Source of the DNA: Bordetella petrii
GTDB lineage: Bacteria; Pseudomonadota; Gammaproteobacteria; Burkholderiales; Burkholderiaceae_B
Direction: 5' to 3'
NCBI GenBank assembly: GCA_017745595.1
Contig: WMBV01000014.1
Span: 1 to 64,000 of the forward strand
DNA: 64,000 nt
Positions 31,293-41,348 of this stretch are shown here, one piece after another (position 1 is the first letter of the stretch; each line of letters begins with the position of its first letter). The notes below the pieces were generated by a model that ran no database searches, was not told where the DNA came from, and worked only from the letters and a program-made list of their open reading frames with translations. The translations under genes and the position numbers were made by a program.

Positions 31293-32768
31293 CTACAGCA
31301 GGAAAATGGTGGCCAGGCCCAGGAAAATGAAAAACCCGAGCGAATCGGTGGCAAAGGTGAGCAGCACCGACGAACCGATGGCCGGGTCTTTGCCGAAGCG
31401 CGCCCGCACCATGGGCACCAGCACGCCGACCGACGCGCCCACCAGCATATTGCAGATCATGGCGGCCATCATGACGACGGCGATGGCCACCGAACGGGAT
31501 ATGCCCCACGCGAACAGGGCCGCCACGACGCTGCCGCACAGGCCCACCAGCAGCGTGACCAGCATTTCGCGCTTGACCAGCTGCCACAGGTTGCGGCCCG
31601 TGATGCGGCCCACCGCCAGGGCGCGGATGATCATGGTCATGGTCTGATTGCCTGAATTGCCGCCGATGCCGGCCACGATGGACATCAGGAACGCCAGGAT
31701 CACGATGTGGCTGACGGTGTCTTCGAAGCGCGAGGCCACGAACGACGCCGTGGCCGCGGTGCAAAGATTGAACAGCAGCCACGGCGCGCGGTTGCGCAGC
31801 GCCATGGCCACGGGGGCGAAGATGTCTTCTTCTTGCAGGCCGGCGCGCGACAGGGCCTGCTCCTGGGAGTCTTCGCGCATGACGTCGACCACGTCGGCGA
31901 TGGTGACGCGGCCGATCAGGCGGCCCTGGTCGTCCATGACCGGGGCCGATACCAGGTCGTAGCGCTCGAACGCGCCGGCCGCGTCGGCATCGGAATCGAG
32001 CGGATTGAGCGTCAGGAAGTCGGTGCTCATCACCGTGCGCACCTCGGTCTCGGGTTCGCTGACCAGCAGCTTCGACAGCGGCAGCACGCCCTGCAGCTTG
32101 TCTTGCCGGTCGACCACGAAGACCTGGTCGGTGTGGTCGGGAAGTTCGTGCAGGCGGCGCAGGTAGCGCAGCACGACTTCCAGCGTGACGTCTTCGCGCA
32201 CGCGCACCATTTCGAAGTCCATGATGGCGCCCACGCTGTCTTCGGGGTACCCCATGGCCTCGAGCAGCTGCGCGCGCTCTTCTTCGGTCAGGCCTTTCTG
32301 GACTTCGGCCACCACGTCGGGCGGCAGGTCGGGCGCCAGGTCGGCCAGCTCGTCGGCGTCCATGTTGCCGGTGGCGGCCACCAGGTCTTGGCGGTCCATC
32401 GCTTCGATGAGCGATTCGCGCACCCAGTCTTCGACTTCGAGCAGCACGTCGGCGTCGTGCTCGGGGCTGACCAGCCGCCAGACTGCCTGGCGTTCGTCTT
32501 TGGGCAGCGACTCGAGGATGAAGGCGATGTCGGCCGGATGCAGCGCATCGACCAGCGCCTTGAGTTCGGCCTCGTGCTGGCGGTGCACCAGGTCTTCGAC
32601 CAGCGAGGCCTTGTTGTCGCCCTGTTCTTGCCGATGGACCAGCTCTTCGACCAATTGCTGGCGGCGCAGCCGTTCCTGCACTTCTGCCAGGGCGTGCTGG
32701 GCGTCTTCGGGGTCTAGCCGGCGGGGCGTCGCCGGCGGTTTGGCCGCGGCGGCAGGCTGCTGGGTCAT
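31293..32768 (-). CDS. mgtE: Magnesium transporter MgtE
   Basis: The protein has 491 residues. It has a cytoplasmic MgtE N domain (about 40-165), paired CBS domains (about 166-295) and a C-terminal channel domain with five membrane segments (about 320-490) containing GGNSGNQTMTM. MgtE channels admit Mg2+ and are gated by Mg2+ binding to the N and CBS domains. The first 60 residues carry a Gln/Glu/Arg-rich helix not present in shorter homologues. The gene converges on the D-amino-acid dehydrogenase gene with only 12 bases between stops. Confidence 0.93.
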   Translation of the reverse strand: MTQQPAAAAKPPATPRRLDPEDAQHALAEVQERLRRQQLVEELVHRQEQGDNKASLVEDLVHRQHEAELKALVDALHPADIAFILESLPKDERQAVWRLVSPEHDADVLLEVEDWVRESLIEAMDRQDLVAATGNMDADELADLAPDLPPDVVAEVQKGLTEEERAQLLEAMGYPEDSVGAIMDFEMVRVREDVTLEVVLRYLRRLHELPDHTDQVFVVDRQDKLQGVLPLSKLLVSEPETEVRTVMSTDFLTLNPLDSDADAAGAFERYDLVSAPVMDDQGRLIGRVTIADVVDVMREDSQEQALSRAGLQEEDIFAPVAMALRNRAPWLLFNLCTAATASFVASRFEDTVSHIVILAFLMSIVAGIGGNSGNQTMTMIIRALAVGRITGRNLWQLVKREMLVTLLVGLCGSVVAALFAWGISRSVAIAVVMMAAMICNMLVGASVGVLVPMVRARFGKDPAIGSSVLLTFATDSLGFFIFLGLATIFLL

Positions 32769-32826
32769 ACGTGGAAACGGCGTGGCGTTAACAGGCCCTA
32801 AACGGGTACGAAGGAACTACTGAGGC

Positions 32827-33231
32827 CTAGAGCGTGGGCAAGGGGCGGCTGCGCCGGGCCTCGTCGGTGGCGACGTAGGTCAGCGTGGCTTCGGTGACCT
32901 TGACCACCTCGGCATCCAGGCGGTGGCGCTCGGCGTAGACCTCGACCGATACGGTAACCGAAGTCTTGCCCGTCTTTGTGATAGTTGCGTAAAAGCTGAG
33001 CAGGTCCCCCACGAACACGGGCTGCTTGAACTGGAACGCATTGACCGCCACGGTGGCCACGCGCCCCGCGGCGCGGCGTGCCGCGGGCACCGAACCCGCG
33101 ATGTCGACCTGGGACATGATCCAGCCGCCGAAGACGTCGCCGTGGATGTTGGCGTCGGCCGGCATGGGCATGACACGCAGCACCGGGTCGTGGCCGGACG
33201 GCAGTACGGTAGGGGGTTGGTCGGAAGGCAT
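32827..33231 (-). CDS. Acyl-CoA thioesterase, YciA-type hotdog fold
   Basis: The protein has 134 residues, a single hotdog domain. The signature DANIHGDVFGGWIMSQVD (about 25-42) contains the catalytic Asp of the YciA/BACH family, and the FQFKQPVFVGDLLSFYA strand follows. These enzymes hydrolyse short and medium acyl-CoA esters in the cytoplasm. AGGAG lies 7 bases before the ATG. It stands upstream of mgtE in the same direction, 58 bases apart; no functional link is evident. Confidence 0.88.
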   Translation of the reverse strand: MPSDQPPTVLPSGHDPVLRVMPMPADANIHGDVFGGWIMSQVDIAGSVPAARRAAGRVATVAVNAFQFKQPVFVGDLLSFYATITKTGKTSVTVSVEVYAERHRLDAEVVKVTEATLTYVATDEARRSRPLPTL

Positions 33232-33309
33232 GGGCCCGCTCCTGTCCAGGATGAAGACGGGCCGATTATGCAGGAAAACGCCGCCGCATGCGGCGGCGGC
33301 GCGCTTGCG

Positions 33310-34353
33310 TCAGGTGGCCAGGTGCACGATGCCGTAGCCGCCGAACAGCAGCCAGGCATACAGAATGAGGCCCAGCGCCAGGACCCGCGGGCCGGCCTTG
33401 CGGATCTGGCCGAAGCGCGTTTCGATGCCCAGCGCGGTCATGGCCATGGTCAGCGCGAACACGTCGAGCCGGCGGACGGCGGTGACCAGATCGGGCGGCA
33501 GGATGGCCAGCGAGTTGACGATGGCCAGCACCAGGAAGCCCACCGCGAACCAGGGGATGGGCAGGCGCGCCTTGGCCTGGCCGGGTTCGGCGCGCGCGGC
33601 GGCGCTGCGCAGCCACAGGCCCAGCACCAGCAGCACCGGCACCAGCAGCGCCACGCGGGTCATCTTGACGATGGTGGCGATTTCGGTGGTGGCCGGATCG
33701 ATGTTGCTGGCCGCGCCCACCACCTGCGCGACTTCATGCACCGTGCCGCCGATATAAATGCCCAGCGCCTGCGTGTCGAGCGACAGCCAGCCCGCGTGGT
33801 ACAGCACCGGATACAGGAACATGGACAGGGTGCCGAACAGCACCACGGTGGCCACCGCCACGGCGCTTTTGTGCGGGGCGGCGCGCAGCGTGGGTTCGAA
33901 CGCCAGCACGGCGGCGGCGCCGCAGATGGCGCTGCCGGCGGCGGTCAGCATGGCGGTGTCGCGGTCCAGGCCCAGCAGGCGCTGGCCGACCACCGTGCCC
34001 AGCAGCAGCGTGCCCACCACCACCGCCACCGACACGGCCAGCCCGGGCAGGCCCACGGCGGCAATCTGCTGGATGCTGATGTTCAGGCCGTAAAAGGCCA
34101 CGGCAATGCGCAGCAGCCGGCGGGCGGTGAAGTTGACCCCGGCCGCCCAGTCGGCCGGCATGGTGCCGCGCAGGAAATTGCCATAAAGCATGCCGCACAC
34201 GATACCCACCACCAGGGGCGAGAAACCGAGCTGGCGGATCGCCGGCAAGTCGCTCAGTTGCATGACGGCAACCGTCATCAGCGCCACGAACAGGACGCCG
34301 TTGAGTTTGTCGCGCCACGGGGTGGGCATGGGCAGGGCGGTAGAAGTAGACAT
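33310..34353 (-). CDS. YeiH family putative sulfate/sulfite exporter
   Basis: The protein has 347 residues with about ten hydrophobic segments, a member of the conserved YeiH/UPF0324 membrane family. Typical segments are FSPLVVGIVCGMLYGN near residue 45, GLNISIQQIAAVG near 95, SAICGAAAVLAFEP near 142 and the GTVHEVAQVVGAAS motif near 205. YeiH homologues are proposed to export sulfate or sulfite, on limited evidence. The divergent LysR gene at 34466 is the usual neighbour (YeiE in E. coli) and probably controls it from the AT-rich 112-base region between them. Confidence 0.87.
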   Translation of the reverse strand: MSTSTALPMPTPWRDKLNGVLFVALMTVAVMQLSDLPAIRQLGFSPLVVGIVCGMLYGNFLRGTMPADWAAGVNFTARRLLRIAVAFYGLNISIQQIAAVGLPGLAVSVAVVVGTLLLGTVVGQRLLGLDRDTAMLTAAGSAICGAAAVLAFEPTLRAAPHKSAVAVATVVLFGTLSMFLYPVLYHAGWLSLDTQALGIYIGGTVHEVAQVVGAASNIDPATTEIATIVKMTRVALLVPVLLVLGLWLRSAAARAEPGQAKARLPIPWFAVGFLVLAIVNSLAILPPDLVTAVRRLDVFALTMAMTALGIETRFGQIRKAGPRVLALGLILYAWLLFGGYGIVHLAT

Positions 34354-34465
34354 GGGGACGAGGCTATAACTAAATAACTTTCAGCAATATTAAAACGTCA
34401 CCATACTATTTGGAAAATCTTTTAATTCGATATTTAATATCCATAATTCCGATATCGAGCCCGAT
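34354..34465. promoter_or_regulatory. Divergent control region between yeiH-like and lysR genes
   Basis: These 112 bases are strikingly AT-rich for this genome. They contain the palindrome GATAT-TTA-ATATC (34429-34441) and a further GATATCG just before the lysR start, which fits the T-N11-A style dyads bound by LysR proteins. It must hold both promoters. Confidence 0.55.
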
Positions 34466-35356
34466 ATGACGCCAGACCAACTGCTGACCTTCGCCTATGT
34501 GGCGGATACGGGCAATATCAGCCGGGCCGCCGGCATGCTGCATCTTTCCCAGCCCGCCGTGTCGGGGCAATTGCGCCTGCTGCAAGACTGGTTCGGCGAA
34601 CCGCTGTACCGCCGCAGCGGACATGGCGTGGCCCTGACGGCCGCCGGCGAGCGCCTGGCCGAGCAGGCCCGCCAGCTGCGCCAGGTCTACAACCAGGCCC
34701 ATGCCGCCCGCGAAGCCTGGCGGGGCCTGGAAACCGGCACGCTGCGGCTGGGGGCCAGCACGACCCCGGCCAGTTATCTGCTGCCCGCCCTGGTGGCGGA
34801 TTTCCGGCAGCGGTTTCCGGCGGTGGCCGTGCATTTGTCGGACGGCAATACGCGCCAGATCGTCGAGCGCCTGCCGGTGTTGGACCTGGCCTTCATCGAG
34901 GGCGAGGTGCCGGCCGGCCTGCCCACCGACACCGCCGTGCATGGCTGGAACCAGGACGAAGTGGTGGCCATTGCGCGCGCCGACCACCCCCTGGCGGCCA
35001 AGGGCGCGGCGCGCCTGCGCGAACTGGCCGGCGAGCCGCTGGTGATGCGCGAGCCGGGCTCGGGCGTGCGGCAATTGGTGGAACGCGCATTCGATAGCGC
35101 GGGGCTGGCGCCGGCGGCGGGGTTGGAGCTGGCCGGGGTCGAGGGCGTGAAGCAGGCCGTGCGGGCCGGCCTGGGCATCGGCTTCGTGTCGCTGATGTCG
35201 ATGCGGCACGAAGACGGCACGCTGGCCGTGATACGCCTGTTGCCGCGGCCCCTGACCCGCACGCTCAGCATCCTGGTGCCGCATGCGCGTGCCACGGCGC
35301 GCGCGGCCGAGCGGTTCCTGGACCTCTGCCGCGCGCAAGGCACGCTGCGGCCGTAA
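34466..35356 (+). CDS. LysR family transcriptional regulator (YeiE-like)
   Basis: The protein has 296 residues. An N-terminal winged helix-turn-helix (about 3-60, with GNISRAAGMLHLSQPAVSGQL) is followed by a periplasmic-binding-like effector domain (about 90-290). It is divergent from the yeiH-like gene and most likely activates it. Pairing of a YeiH transporter with a LysR regulator is a common arrangement. The effector is unknown; sulfite has been proposed for YeiE. Confidence 0.87.
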   Translation: MTPDQLLTFAYVADTGNISRAAGMLHLSQPAVSGQLRLLQDWFGEPLYRRSGHGVALTAAGERLAEQARQLRQVYNQAHAAREAWRGLETGTLRLGASTTPASYLLPALVADFRQRFPAVAVHLSDGNTRQIVERLPVLDLAFIEGEVPAGLPTDTAVHGWNQDEVVAIARADHPLAAKGAARLRELAGEPLVMREPGSGVRQLVERAFDSAGLAPAAGLELAGVEGVKQAVRAGLGIGFVSLMSMRHEDGTLAVIRLLPRPLTRTLSILVPHARATARAAERFLDLCRAQGTLRP

Positions 35357-35398
35357 ACCGGTTTCATCCGCAAGGGCCGCGATCCGCGCGCATGGGCG

Positions 35399-35431
35399 GG
35401 TGCCCGACACCCCTGAGGGAGTCAGGCGGCT
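35399..35431. repeat. Degenerate half copy of repeat family A
   Basis: This stretch resembles the right arm of repeat A: GGTG, GACACC, CTG, GGGAGTCAG in the same order, with several substitutions and one extra base. The opposite arm is missing. It lies between the convergent lysR and M20 amidohydrolase genes, the same kind of place as copy 1. Confidence 0.6.
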
Positions 35432-35438
35432 GGCGAAT

Positions 35439-36647
35439 TCACTTGCCCGGCGCCGGCCGCGCCAGCCATTGGCGCGCCAGTTCCACCCAATACGTGCCGC
35501 CCAGCGGCAGCAGTTCGTCGTTGAAGTCGTAGCTGCCGTTGTGCAGCATGCAGGGGCCCATGCCATGGCCGGCGTCGCGGTGGCCGCCCTGGCCGTTGCC
35601 GATCCAGACGTAGCAGCCGGGCATTTCCTGCAGCATGAACGCGAAATCTTCGGCGCCCATGGTGGGCTGCACGTGGTCGTCGACGTTGTCGGCGCCGACG
35701 ATGCCGCGCAGCACGCCGGCGCAGAATTCGCTTTCGCGCGCGTGATTGATGGTGGGCGGGTAATTGCGGCGGAAGTCGAATTCGACTTCGCAATCGAGCG
35801 CCGCGCAGGTATGGCGGGCGATTTCTGCCATGCGCCGTTCGATCAGGTCCAGGGTCTCGTGCGTGAAGGTGCGCACGGTGCCGCGCATGATGGCCTGGTT
35901 GGGCACCACGTTGTCGGCGCTGCCGGTATGGATTTGCGTGATGCTGAGCACCGCGGCGTCGAGCGGGTTGCGATTGCGCGTGATGATGGTCTGCAGCGAT
36001 TGCGCCAGCTGCACGGCCGTCATGACCGGGTCGGTGCCCAGGTGCGGCATGCCCGCATGCGTGCCCTTGCCCTGGATGGTGATGATGAATTCGTTGCTCG
36101 AGGCCATGATGGGCCCCGCGGTCAGCCCGAACTGGCCCACCGCGAGACCCGGCCAGTTGTGCATGCCGAACACGGCTTCCATGGGAAAGCGCTGGAACAG
36201 GCCGTCTTCGATCATGCGCCGGGCGCCCCCGCCGCCTTCTTCGGCCGGCTGGAAGATGGCATAGACGGTGCCGGCGAAATCGCGATGCTGCGCCAGGTAG
36301 CGCGCGGCCGCCAGCAGCATGGCGGTGTGGCCGTCGTGCCCGCAGGCGTGCATTTTGCCGTCGTGCCGGCTGGCGTGCGCGAAAGTGTTGGCCTCTTGCA
36401 TGGGCAGCGCATCCATGTCGGCGCGCAGCCCCACCGCGCGCGGGCCGGCCGTGTTGCCGCGGATGATGCCGACCACGCCGGTGCCGCCCAGGCCGCGATC
36501 GACTTCGATGCCCCATTCTTGCAGGCGGGCGGCGACCAGGTCGGCCGTGCGGAATTCTTCGAAGGCCAGTTCGGGATGGGCGTGGATGTCGCGCCGGATG
36601 TCGGCGATATCGCGATGCCAGGCGACGATGGGTTCGAGCAGGTTCAT
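35439..36647 (-). CDS. M20 family amidohydrolase (second copy in window)
   Basis: The protein has 402 residues of the M20D/HipO type: HAHPELAFEEFR near residue 25, ACGHDGH with the metal-binding Cys and His, QPAEEGGGG, MHNWPG and a C-terminal LHNGSYDFND. It is clearly homologous to the product of 1298-2491 along its full length. The start at 36647 (MNLLEPIVAWH) is preceded by GAGG; an upstream extension overlaps the fadD promoter side and is not credible. It is divergent from fadD with 82 bases between. Substrate unknown: an N-acyl amino acid or similar amide. Confidence 0.85.
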   Translation of the reverse strand: MNLLEPIVAWHRDIADIRRDIHAHPELAFEEFRTADLVAARLQEWGIEVDRGLGGTGVVGIIRGNTAGPRAVGLRADMDALPMQEANTFAHASRHDGKMHACGHDGHTAMLLAAARYLAQHRDFAGTVYAIFQPAEEGGGGARRMIEDGLFQRFPMEAVFGMHNWPGLAVGQFGLTAGPIMASSNEFIITIQGKGTHAGMPHLGTDPVMTAVQLAQSLQTIITRNRNPLDAAVLSITQIHTGSADNVVPNQAIMRGTVRTFTHETLDLIERRMAEIARHTCAALDCEVEFDFRRNYPPTINHARESEFCAGVLRGIVGADNVDDHVQPTMGAEDFAFMLQEMPGCYVWIGNGQGGHRDAGHGMGPCMLHNGSYDFNDELLPLGGTYWVELARQWLARPAPGK

Positions 36648-36729
36648 CGGAGGTCTCGTTGATATTTGGCCAGAGGCAACCCGGGTATTATCAAGCAAAA
36701 TGCCCGATAACAATGATTGGAGGCAATTC

Positions 36730-38415
36730 ATGTCACGACCCTGGCTCGCGCATTATCCCGAAGGCGTTCCCGCCGAGATCTCGATCGAATCCCATGCATC
36801 GCTGACCGACCTGCTCGACCAGGCGTGCCGCCAGCACGCCCAGCGGGTGGCCTGCACGGCCATGGGGTCCGATCTCAGCTACGCCGAACTCGACCGCCAC
36901 GCGCGCGATTTCGCGGCGTGGCTGCAGGGGCTGGGGCTGCAAAAGGGCGCGCGCGTGGCCCTGATGATGCCCAACGTGCCCGCCTACCTGGTGTGCATGC
37001 TAGGCACCCTGCGCGCCGGCCACGTGGTGGTCAACGTCAATCCGCTGTACAAGGCCGACGAACTGCAGCGGCAGCTGGCCGACAGCGGCGCCGAAGTCAT
37101 CGTCATTCTCGAGAACTTCGCCCGCACGCTGCAAGACGTCGGCGATCGCGCCGCGCTGCGGCACGTGGTGGTGACCGGCCCGGGCGACCTGCTGGGCGGC
37201 CTGAAGGCGCCGCTGGTGAACCTGGCGGCGCGCTACCTGAAACGCATGATTCCGGCCTGGCGCATCGACGGCGCGCTACACCTGCCGCGGGTGCTGGAGC
37301 AGGGCGCGGGCGCGCATTTCGCGCCGCCCGCGCTGGGCCACGACGACGTGGCCGTGCTGCAATACACGGGCGGTACCACTGGCGTGCCCAAGGGCGCCAT
37401 GCTGTCGCATGGCAACCTGGTGGCCAACGTGCTGCAGTTGCAGGCAGTGGCGCGGCCCGCGTTGCGCGACCTCGAACATACCCAGCTCACCATCATCAGC
37501 GCGCTGCCGCTGTATCACGTGTTTGCCATGACAGTCTGCGGTCTTTACGGCATCTACGCTGGCATGCGCAACCTGCTCATCATCAATCCGCGCGATCAGC
37601 CCGCCCTGATCGGCGCATGGCGCAAGGCCGGCGTCAATATTTTCCCGGGCGTCAACACCTTGTTCAACGCACTGGCCCACAATCCCGACTTCGCCCGCCT
37701 CGATTTCTCGAACCTGCGCCTGACGCTGGGGGGCGGCATGGCGGTGCAGCGCCAGGTGGCCGAGCGCTGGCTGCAGATCACCGGGCGGCCCCTGATCGAA
37801 GGCTACGGCCTGTCCGAAACCTCGCCCGTGGCCACGGTCAACCCCACCGACAGCAGCGAATATTCGGGGTCCATCGGCCTGCCGCTGCCGTCGACCGACG
37901 TGGCCATCCTGGACGACGACGGCAATGCCATGCCGCTGGGCGAACGCGGCGAGGTCTGCATACGCGGCCCGCAAGTCATGCTGGGCTATTGGCAAAAGCC
38001 CGAAGAAACCCGGCGCTGCATGACCGACGAAGGCTTTTTCCGCACCGGCGACATCGGCATCATGGACGAAAAAGGCTATACGCGCATCGTCGATCGCAAG
38101 AAAGACATGATCGCGGTGTCGGGCTTCAAGGTGTATCCCAACGAGGTCGAGGCCGTCATCGCGGCGCACCCCGGGGTGCTCGAATGCGCGGTCGTGGGCG
38201 TGCCCGACGACCGCTCCGGCGAGGCCGTGAAGGCCTTCGTGGTCAAGAAAGACCCGGCCCTGACCGAAGCGCAGGTCATCGACTGGTGCCGCGAAAAGCT
38301 CACCAACTACAAGCGCCCGCACACGGTCGAGTTCCGCGACGAACTGCCCAAGAGCAACGTGGGCAAGATCCTGCGGCGCGAGTTGCGCCCCGGCGGCGGC
38401 GCTCCGGCGCAGTAG
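36730..38415 (+). CDS. fadD: Long-chain fatty acid:CoA ligase FadD
   Basis: The protein has 561 residues, the same length as E. coli FadD. It activates fatty acids to acyl-CoA by way of an acyl-AMP. The AMP-binding motif YTGGTTGVPKG starts at residue 212, GYGLSETSP is near 358, and the FACS motif YTRIVDRKKDMIAVSGFK is near 450. The ATG at 36730 follows TGGAGGC at 7 bases. It stands alone, so it probably has its own promoter in the 82-base divergent region. Confidence 0.92.
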   Translation: MSRPWLAHYPEGVPAEISIESHASLTDLLDQACRQHAQRVACTAMGSDLSYAELDRHARDFAAWLQGLGLQKGARVALMMPNVPAYLVCMLGTLRAGHVVVNVNPLYKADELQRQLADSGAEVIVILENFARTLQDVGDRAALRHVVVTGPGDLLGGLKAPLVNLAARYLKRMIPAWRIDGALHLPRVLEQGAGAHFAPPALGHDDVAVLQYTGGTTGVPKGAMLSHGNLVANVLQLQAVARPALRDLEHTQLTIISALPLYHVFAMTVCGLYGIYAGMRNLLIINPRDQPALIGAWRKAGVNIFPGVNTLFNALAHNPDFARLDFSNLRLTLGGGMAVQRQVAERWLQITGRPLIEGYGLSETSPVATVNPTDSSEYSGSIGLPLPSTDVAILDDDGNAMPLGERGEVCIRGPQVMLGYWQKPEETRRCMTDEGFFRTGDIGIMDEKGYTRIVDRKKDMIAVSGFKVYPNEVEAVIAAHPGVLECAVVGVPDDRSGEAVKAFVVKKDPALTEAQVIDWCREKLTNYKRPHTVEFRDELPKSNVGKILRRELRPGGGAPAQ

Positions 38416-38437
38416 GGTATAGGCCGCGCCGCGGGCC

Positions 38438-39310
38438 TCAGGTGGCCTGCAGGTGCGGCGCCACCAGCTCGTGCAGCGCGTCGACAATGGCCGGATTGCC
38501 GGCCACCACGCGCCCGCCCACGGGCCAGGGGTCTTGCCGGTGCATGTCGTGGCACACGCCGCCCGCTTCGCGCAAGATCAGCGTGCCCGCGGCCACGTCC
38601 CAGGGCGCCAGGCCCATTTCCCAGTAGCCGTCGTAGCGTCCGCAGGCGGTCCAGGCCAGGTCCAGCGCCGCCGCGCCCATGCGCCGCACGCCGCGCGCCG
38701 TGCAGATGGCGTCTTGCAGCATGGGCATGTACTGGTTGGCGAACGAAAAGTCGCGGAACGGGAAGCCCGTGGCCAGGACCGCGTCGCTGAGCGACTGGGT
38801 ACGCGAACACGCAATGCGCCGGCCATTGAGCCAGGAGCCGATGCCATGCACGGCGGTGAAAAGTTCTTCGCGGCTGGGATCGTAGACCACGCCGATGACC
38901 GGCGTGTCTTCGTCCAGCGGCCCGACGCCGGGCACGCGCGTGCCCGCATGCGCGACCAGCGCGATGGACACCGCATAATGCGGAATGCCGTGCAGGAAAT
39001 TGGTGGTGCCGTCGAGCGGGTCGATGTACCAGGTGGCCGGCCCTTGCGGCGCGCCGCCGGTTTCTTCGGCCACGATGCCGAACTGCGGTGTGCGGGCGCG
39101 CAGGGATTCGATAATGGCCGCCTCGGCCTCGCGGTCGGCCTGCGAGACCAGATCGTTGCGGGCTTTGTGGTCGATCACCAGATCGGCGCGGTGGTGCGCG
39201 TACGATTGCAATAGCGCGGCGCCGGTATGGGCCGCCGAGACGGCGGTGTCGATGGCGGCAGCCAAGTCCAGCGGTGCAGCCTGGGTCGTGGTAGGTTCTG
39301 TCGTCGGCAT
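38438..39310 (-). CDS. Inositol monophosphatase family protein
   Basis: The protein has 290 residues with the metal-binding motifs of the family: VAEETGG (residues 80-86), DPLDGTTNF (97-105), and WDVAAG near residue 235. E. coli SuhB is the closest well-known member and has both inositol phosphatase activity and a role in rRNA antitermination. The start at 39310 gives MPTTEPTTTQ, an N-terminal extension of about 15 residues rich in Thr and Ala. It converges on fadD. Confidence 0.88.
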   Translation of the reverse strand: MPTTEPTTTQAAPLDLAAAIDTAVSAAHTGAALLQSYAHHRADLVIDHKARNDLVSQADREAEAAIIESLRARTPQFGIVAEETGGAPQGPATWYIDPLDGTTNFLHGIPHYAVSIALVAHAGTRVPGVGPLDEDTPVIGVVYDPSREELFTAVHGIGSWLNGRRIACSRTQSLSDAVLATGFPFRDFSFANQYMPMLQDAICTARGVRRMGAAALDLAWTACGRYDGYWEMGLAPWDVAAGTLILREAGGVCHDMHRQDPWPVGGRVVAGNPAIVDALHELVAPHLQAT

Positions 39311-39458
39311 GAAACCAGTGTAAGCCTTTGCAGCGGCCAGCCTAGCGGTTGGCCGCAAATCGGGGCGGCCGGCGTGGCTTTCAGCCAACGTCACAGGTTT
39401 GTCGCTTCGGGCATGCCGGCGCGCCTTGCAGCGGCAATTCCGATTTTTCTTGTTGTCC

Positions 39459-41348
39459 ATGTCCTCTTATTCGCCTCTGATTCCCCCCGCCGCCGGCCTG
39501 GATGCCGACGGGCGGTTCCGCAGCGCCTCGTATGGCGACGTCTACCATAGTCCGTCCGGCGCGCTGGGCCAGGCCGAGCACGTATTCCTGCGCGGCAACG
39601 GCCTGCCGCAGCGCTGGCGCGGCAGGGCGGGCTTCACGGTGTGCGAGACGGGCTTCGGGCTGGGCCTGAACTTCCTGGCCCTGTGGCACGCCTGGCGCAA
39701 CGATCCGGCCCGGCCGCGCCGGCTGCACATGGTGTCGATCGAGGCGCATCCGTTCGCGCGCGACGCGTTGCGCGACTGGCTGCGGCAGCTGGCGCCCGAA
39801 CCATTGCACGGGCTGGCCGAACAATTGGCCGATCAATGGCCCGCCTGCCTGCCCGGCCTGCACCGGCTGGAATTCGAAGGCGGGGCGCTGACCCTGACCC
39901 TGGCATTCGGCCAGGCGGCGGCATGGGCGCCGCACTTGCGCGCCCGGGTCGATGCATTTTTTATGGATGGCTTCGCGCCCGACCGCAATCCCGAAGTCTG
40001 GCAGCCCGCCTTGCTGCGCGACCTGGCAAGGCTGGCCGCCCCCGACGCCACGCTGGCCACCTGGTGCAGCGCTGGCGCGGTGCGGCAGGCCTTGCGCGAC
40101 GCCGGCTTCCAGGTCAGCAAGCAGCCCGGCTACGGCGGCAAATGGCACATGACCGTGGGGGTGCGCATGCCCCAGCCGCCGCGGGCTTCGGCCGGCGACG
40201 CCTGGGCGCAGGCCCGCGAGGCCGACGCCGACGGCGCGGGCGAAGTGCTGGTGGTCGGTGGCGGACTGGCTGGCGCCGGCGTGGCGCACGCGCTGGCCTT
40301 GCGCGGCCGTCCAGTGTGCCTGGTTGACGCGGCGGGGTCCGGCGCGGTCCACGCCGGCCATGTGGCCGCGGCGCTGACGCCCGTGATCGCGCGCGACGAC
40401 AACCCGCGCGCGCGCCTGTCGCGGGCCGGCAGCCAGCGCGCCCTGGCCAGATGGGCCGGCCTGCCGCCTCCGGCGGCGCCCCGGCGCTGCGGTACGGTAC
40501 AGCTGGAGCGCGACGCCGGCCGCACCGCCGCCCTGGCGGAAACCTTGCGGCAATTGCAGTTCCCCGCCGACTGGGTGCGCGCGGTCGGCCGCGATGAAGC
40601 GGCGGCGCTGGCCGGGGTGCCGGTGTCGCGCGGCGGATTGTTCTTTGCCGACGGCATGCTGGTGCGGCCCGCGCCCTTGATCGCCGCGCTGCTCGATGCG
40701 CCGGGCATACGCCGCGTCACGGGTGGCGCGGCGCTGCTGCGCCGCACCGCCGAGGGCTGGCAGGTGCTGGATGCCGCGGGGCGGTTGCTGGGGCAGGGCC
40801 GCAGCGTGGTGCTGGCCAATGCGTACGGCGCGCAGGCGTTGCTGCGGGCCAGCGGCCTGCTCGACGCCTTGCCGCGCGTGGGGCAGATGCACGCGCTGGC
40901 GGGCGAGATCAGCCTATTGCCGGCCCAGGCGCTGCGGGGCGGCCCGCGCTGCATCGTGGGTGGCGAAGGCTATCTGCTGCCCCCGGTGGATGGCTGGTGC
41001 GTGGCCGGCAGCACCTACGAACACGGGGCCGCCGCCGCGCAGGTCAGCGCGGCGGGGCAACAAACCGTTCTGGACAAGGCGGCCGGCCTGCTGGGCGAAC
41101 AGCCGGCGGGCTGGGGCACCCTGGTGCCGGGCCAATTGCCCGGCTGGGCCGGCTGGCGCGCGGTGCTGCCGGGCCGCCTGCCCGCGGTGGGGCCGCTGGC
41201 GCACGCGCCGGGGGTCTGGCTGGCCGCCGGTTATGCCTCGCGCGGCCTCAGCTGGTCGGCTTTGGCGGGCGATGTCATTGCCGCCTGCCTGCACGACGAA
41301 CCGTTGCCGCTGCCCGCCGATCTGCTGGCCGCCGTGGCGCCGCGCTAG
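39459..41348 (+). CDS. mnmC: Bifunctional tRNA-modifying enzyme MnmC
   Basis: The protein has 629 residues with two domains. The N-terminal half is a SAM-dependent methyltransferase ([11 protein letters not shown] near residue 68, [17 protein letters not shown] near 165). The C-terminal half is an FAD-dependent oxidase starting at residue 262 ([13 protein letters not shown]). Together they convert cmnm5(s2)U34 to mnm5(s2)U34 in the wobble base of several tRNAs. Domain order and length match E. coli MnmC (668). The ATG at 39459 begins [10 protein letters not shown]; the open upstream extension is not family-like. Confidence 0.93.
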   Translation: MSSYSPLIPPAAGLDADGRFRSASYGDVYHSPSGALGQAEHVFLRGNGLPQRWRGRAGFTVCETGFGLGLNFLALWHAWRNDPARPRRLHMVSIEAHPFARDALRDWLRQLAPEPLHGLAEQLADQWPACLPGLHRLEFEGGALTLTLAFGQAAAWAPHLRARVDAFFMDGFAPDRNPEVWQPALLRDLARLAAPDATLATWCSAGAVRQALRDAGFQVSKQPGYGGKWHMTVGVRMPQPPRASAGDAWAQAREADADGAGEVLVVGGGLAGAGVAHALALRGRPVCLVDAAGSGAVHAGHVAAALTPVIARDDNPRARLSRAGSQRALARWAGLPPPAAPRRCGTVQLERDAGRTAALAETLRQLQFPADWVRAVGRDEAAALAGVPVSRGGLFFADGMLVRPAPLIAALLDAPGIRRVTGGAALLRRTAEGWQVLDAAGRLLGQGRSVVLANAYGAQALLRASGLLDALPRVGQMHALAGEISLLPAQALRGGPRCIVGGEGYLLPPVDGWCVAGSTYEHGAAAAQVSAAGQQTVLDKAAGLLGEQPAGWGTLVPGQLPGWAGWRAVLPGRLPAVGPLAHAPGVWLAAGYASRGLSWSALAGDVIAACLHDEPLPLPADLLAAVAPR

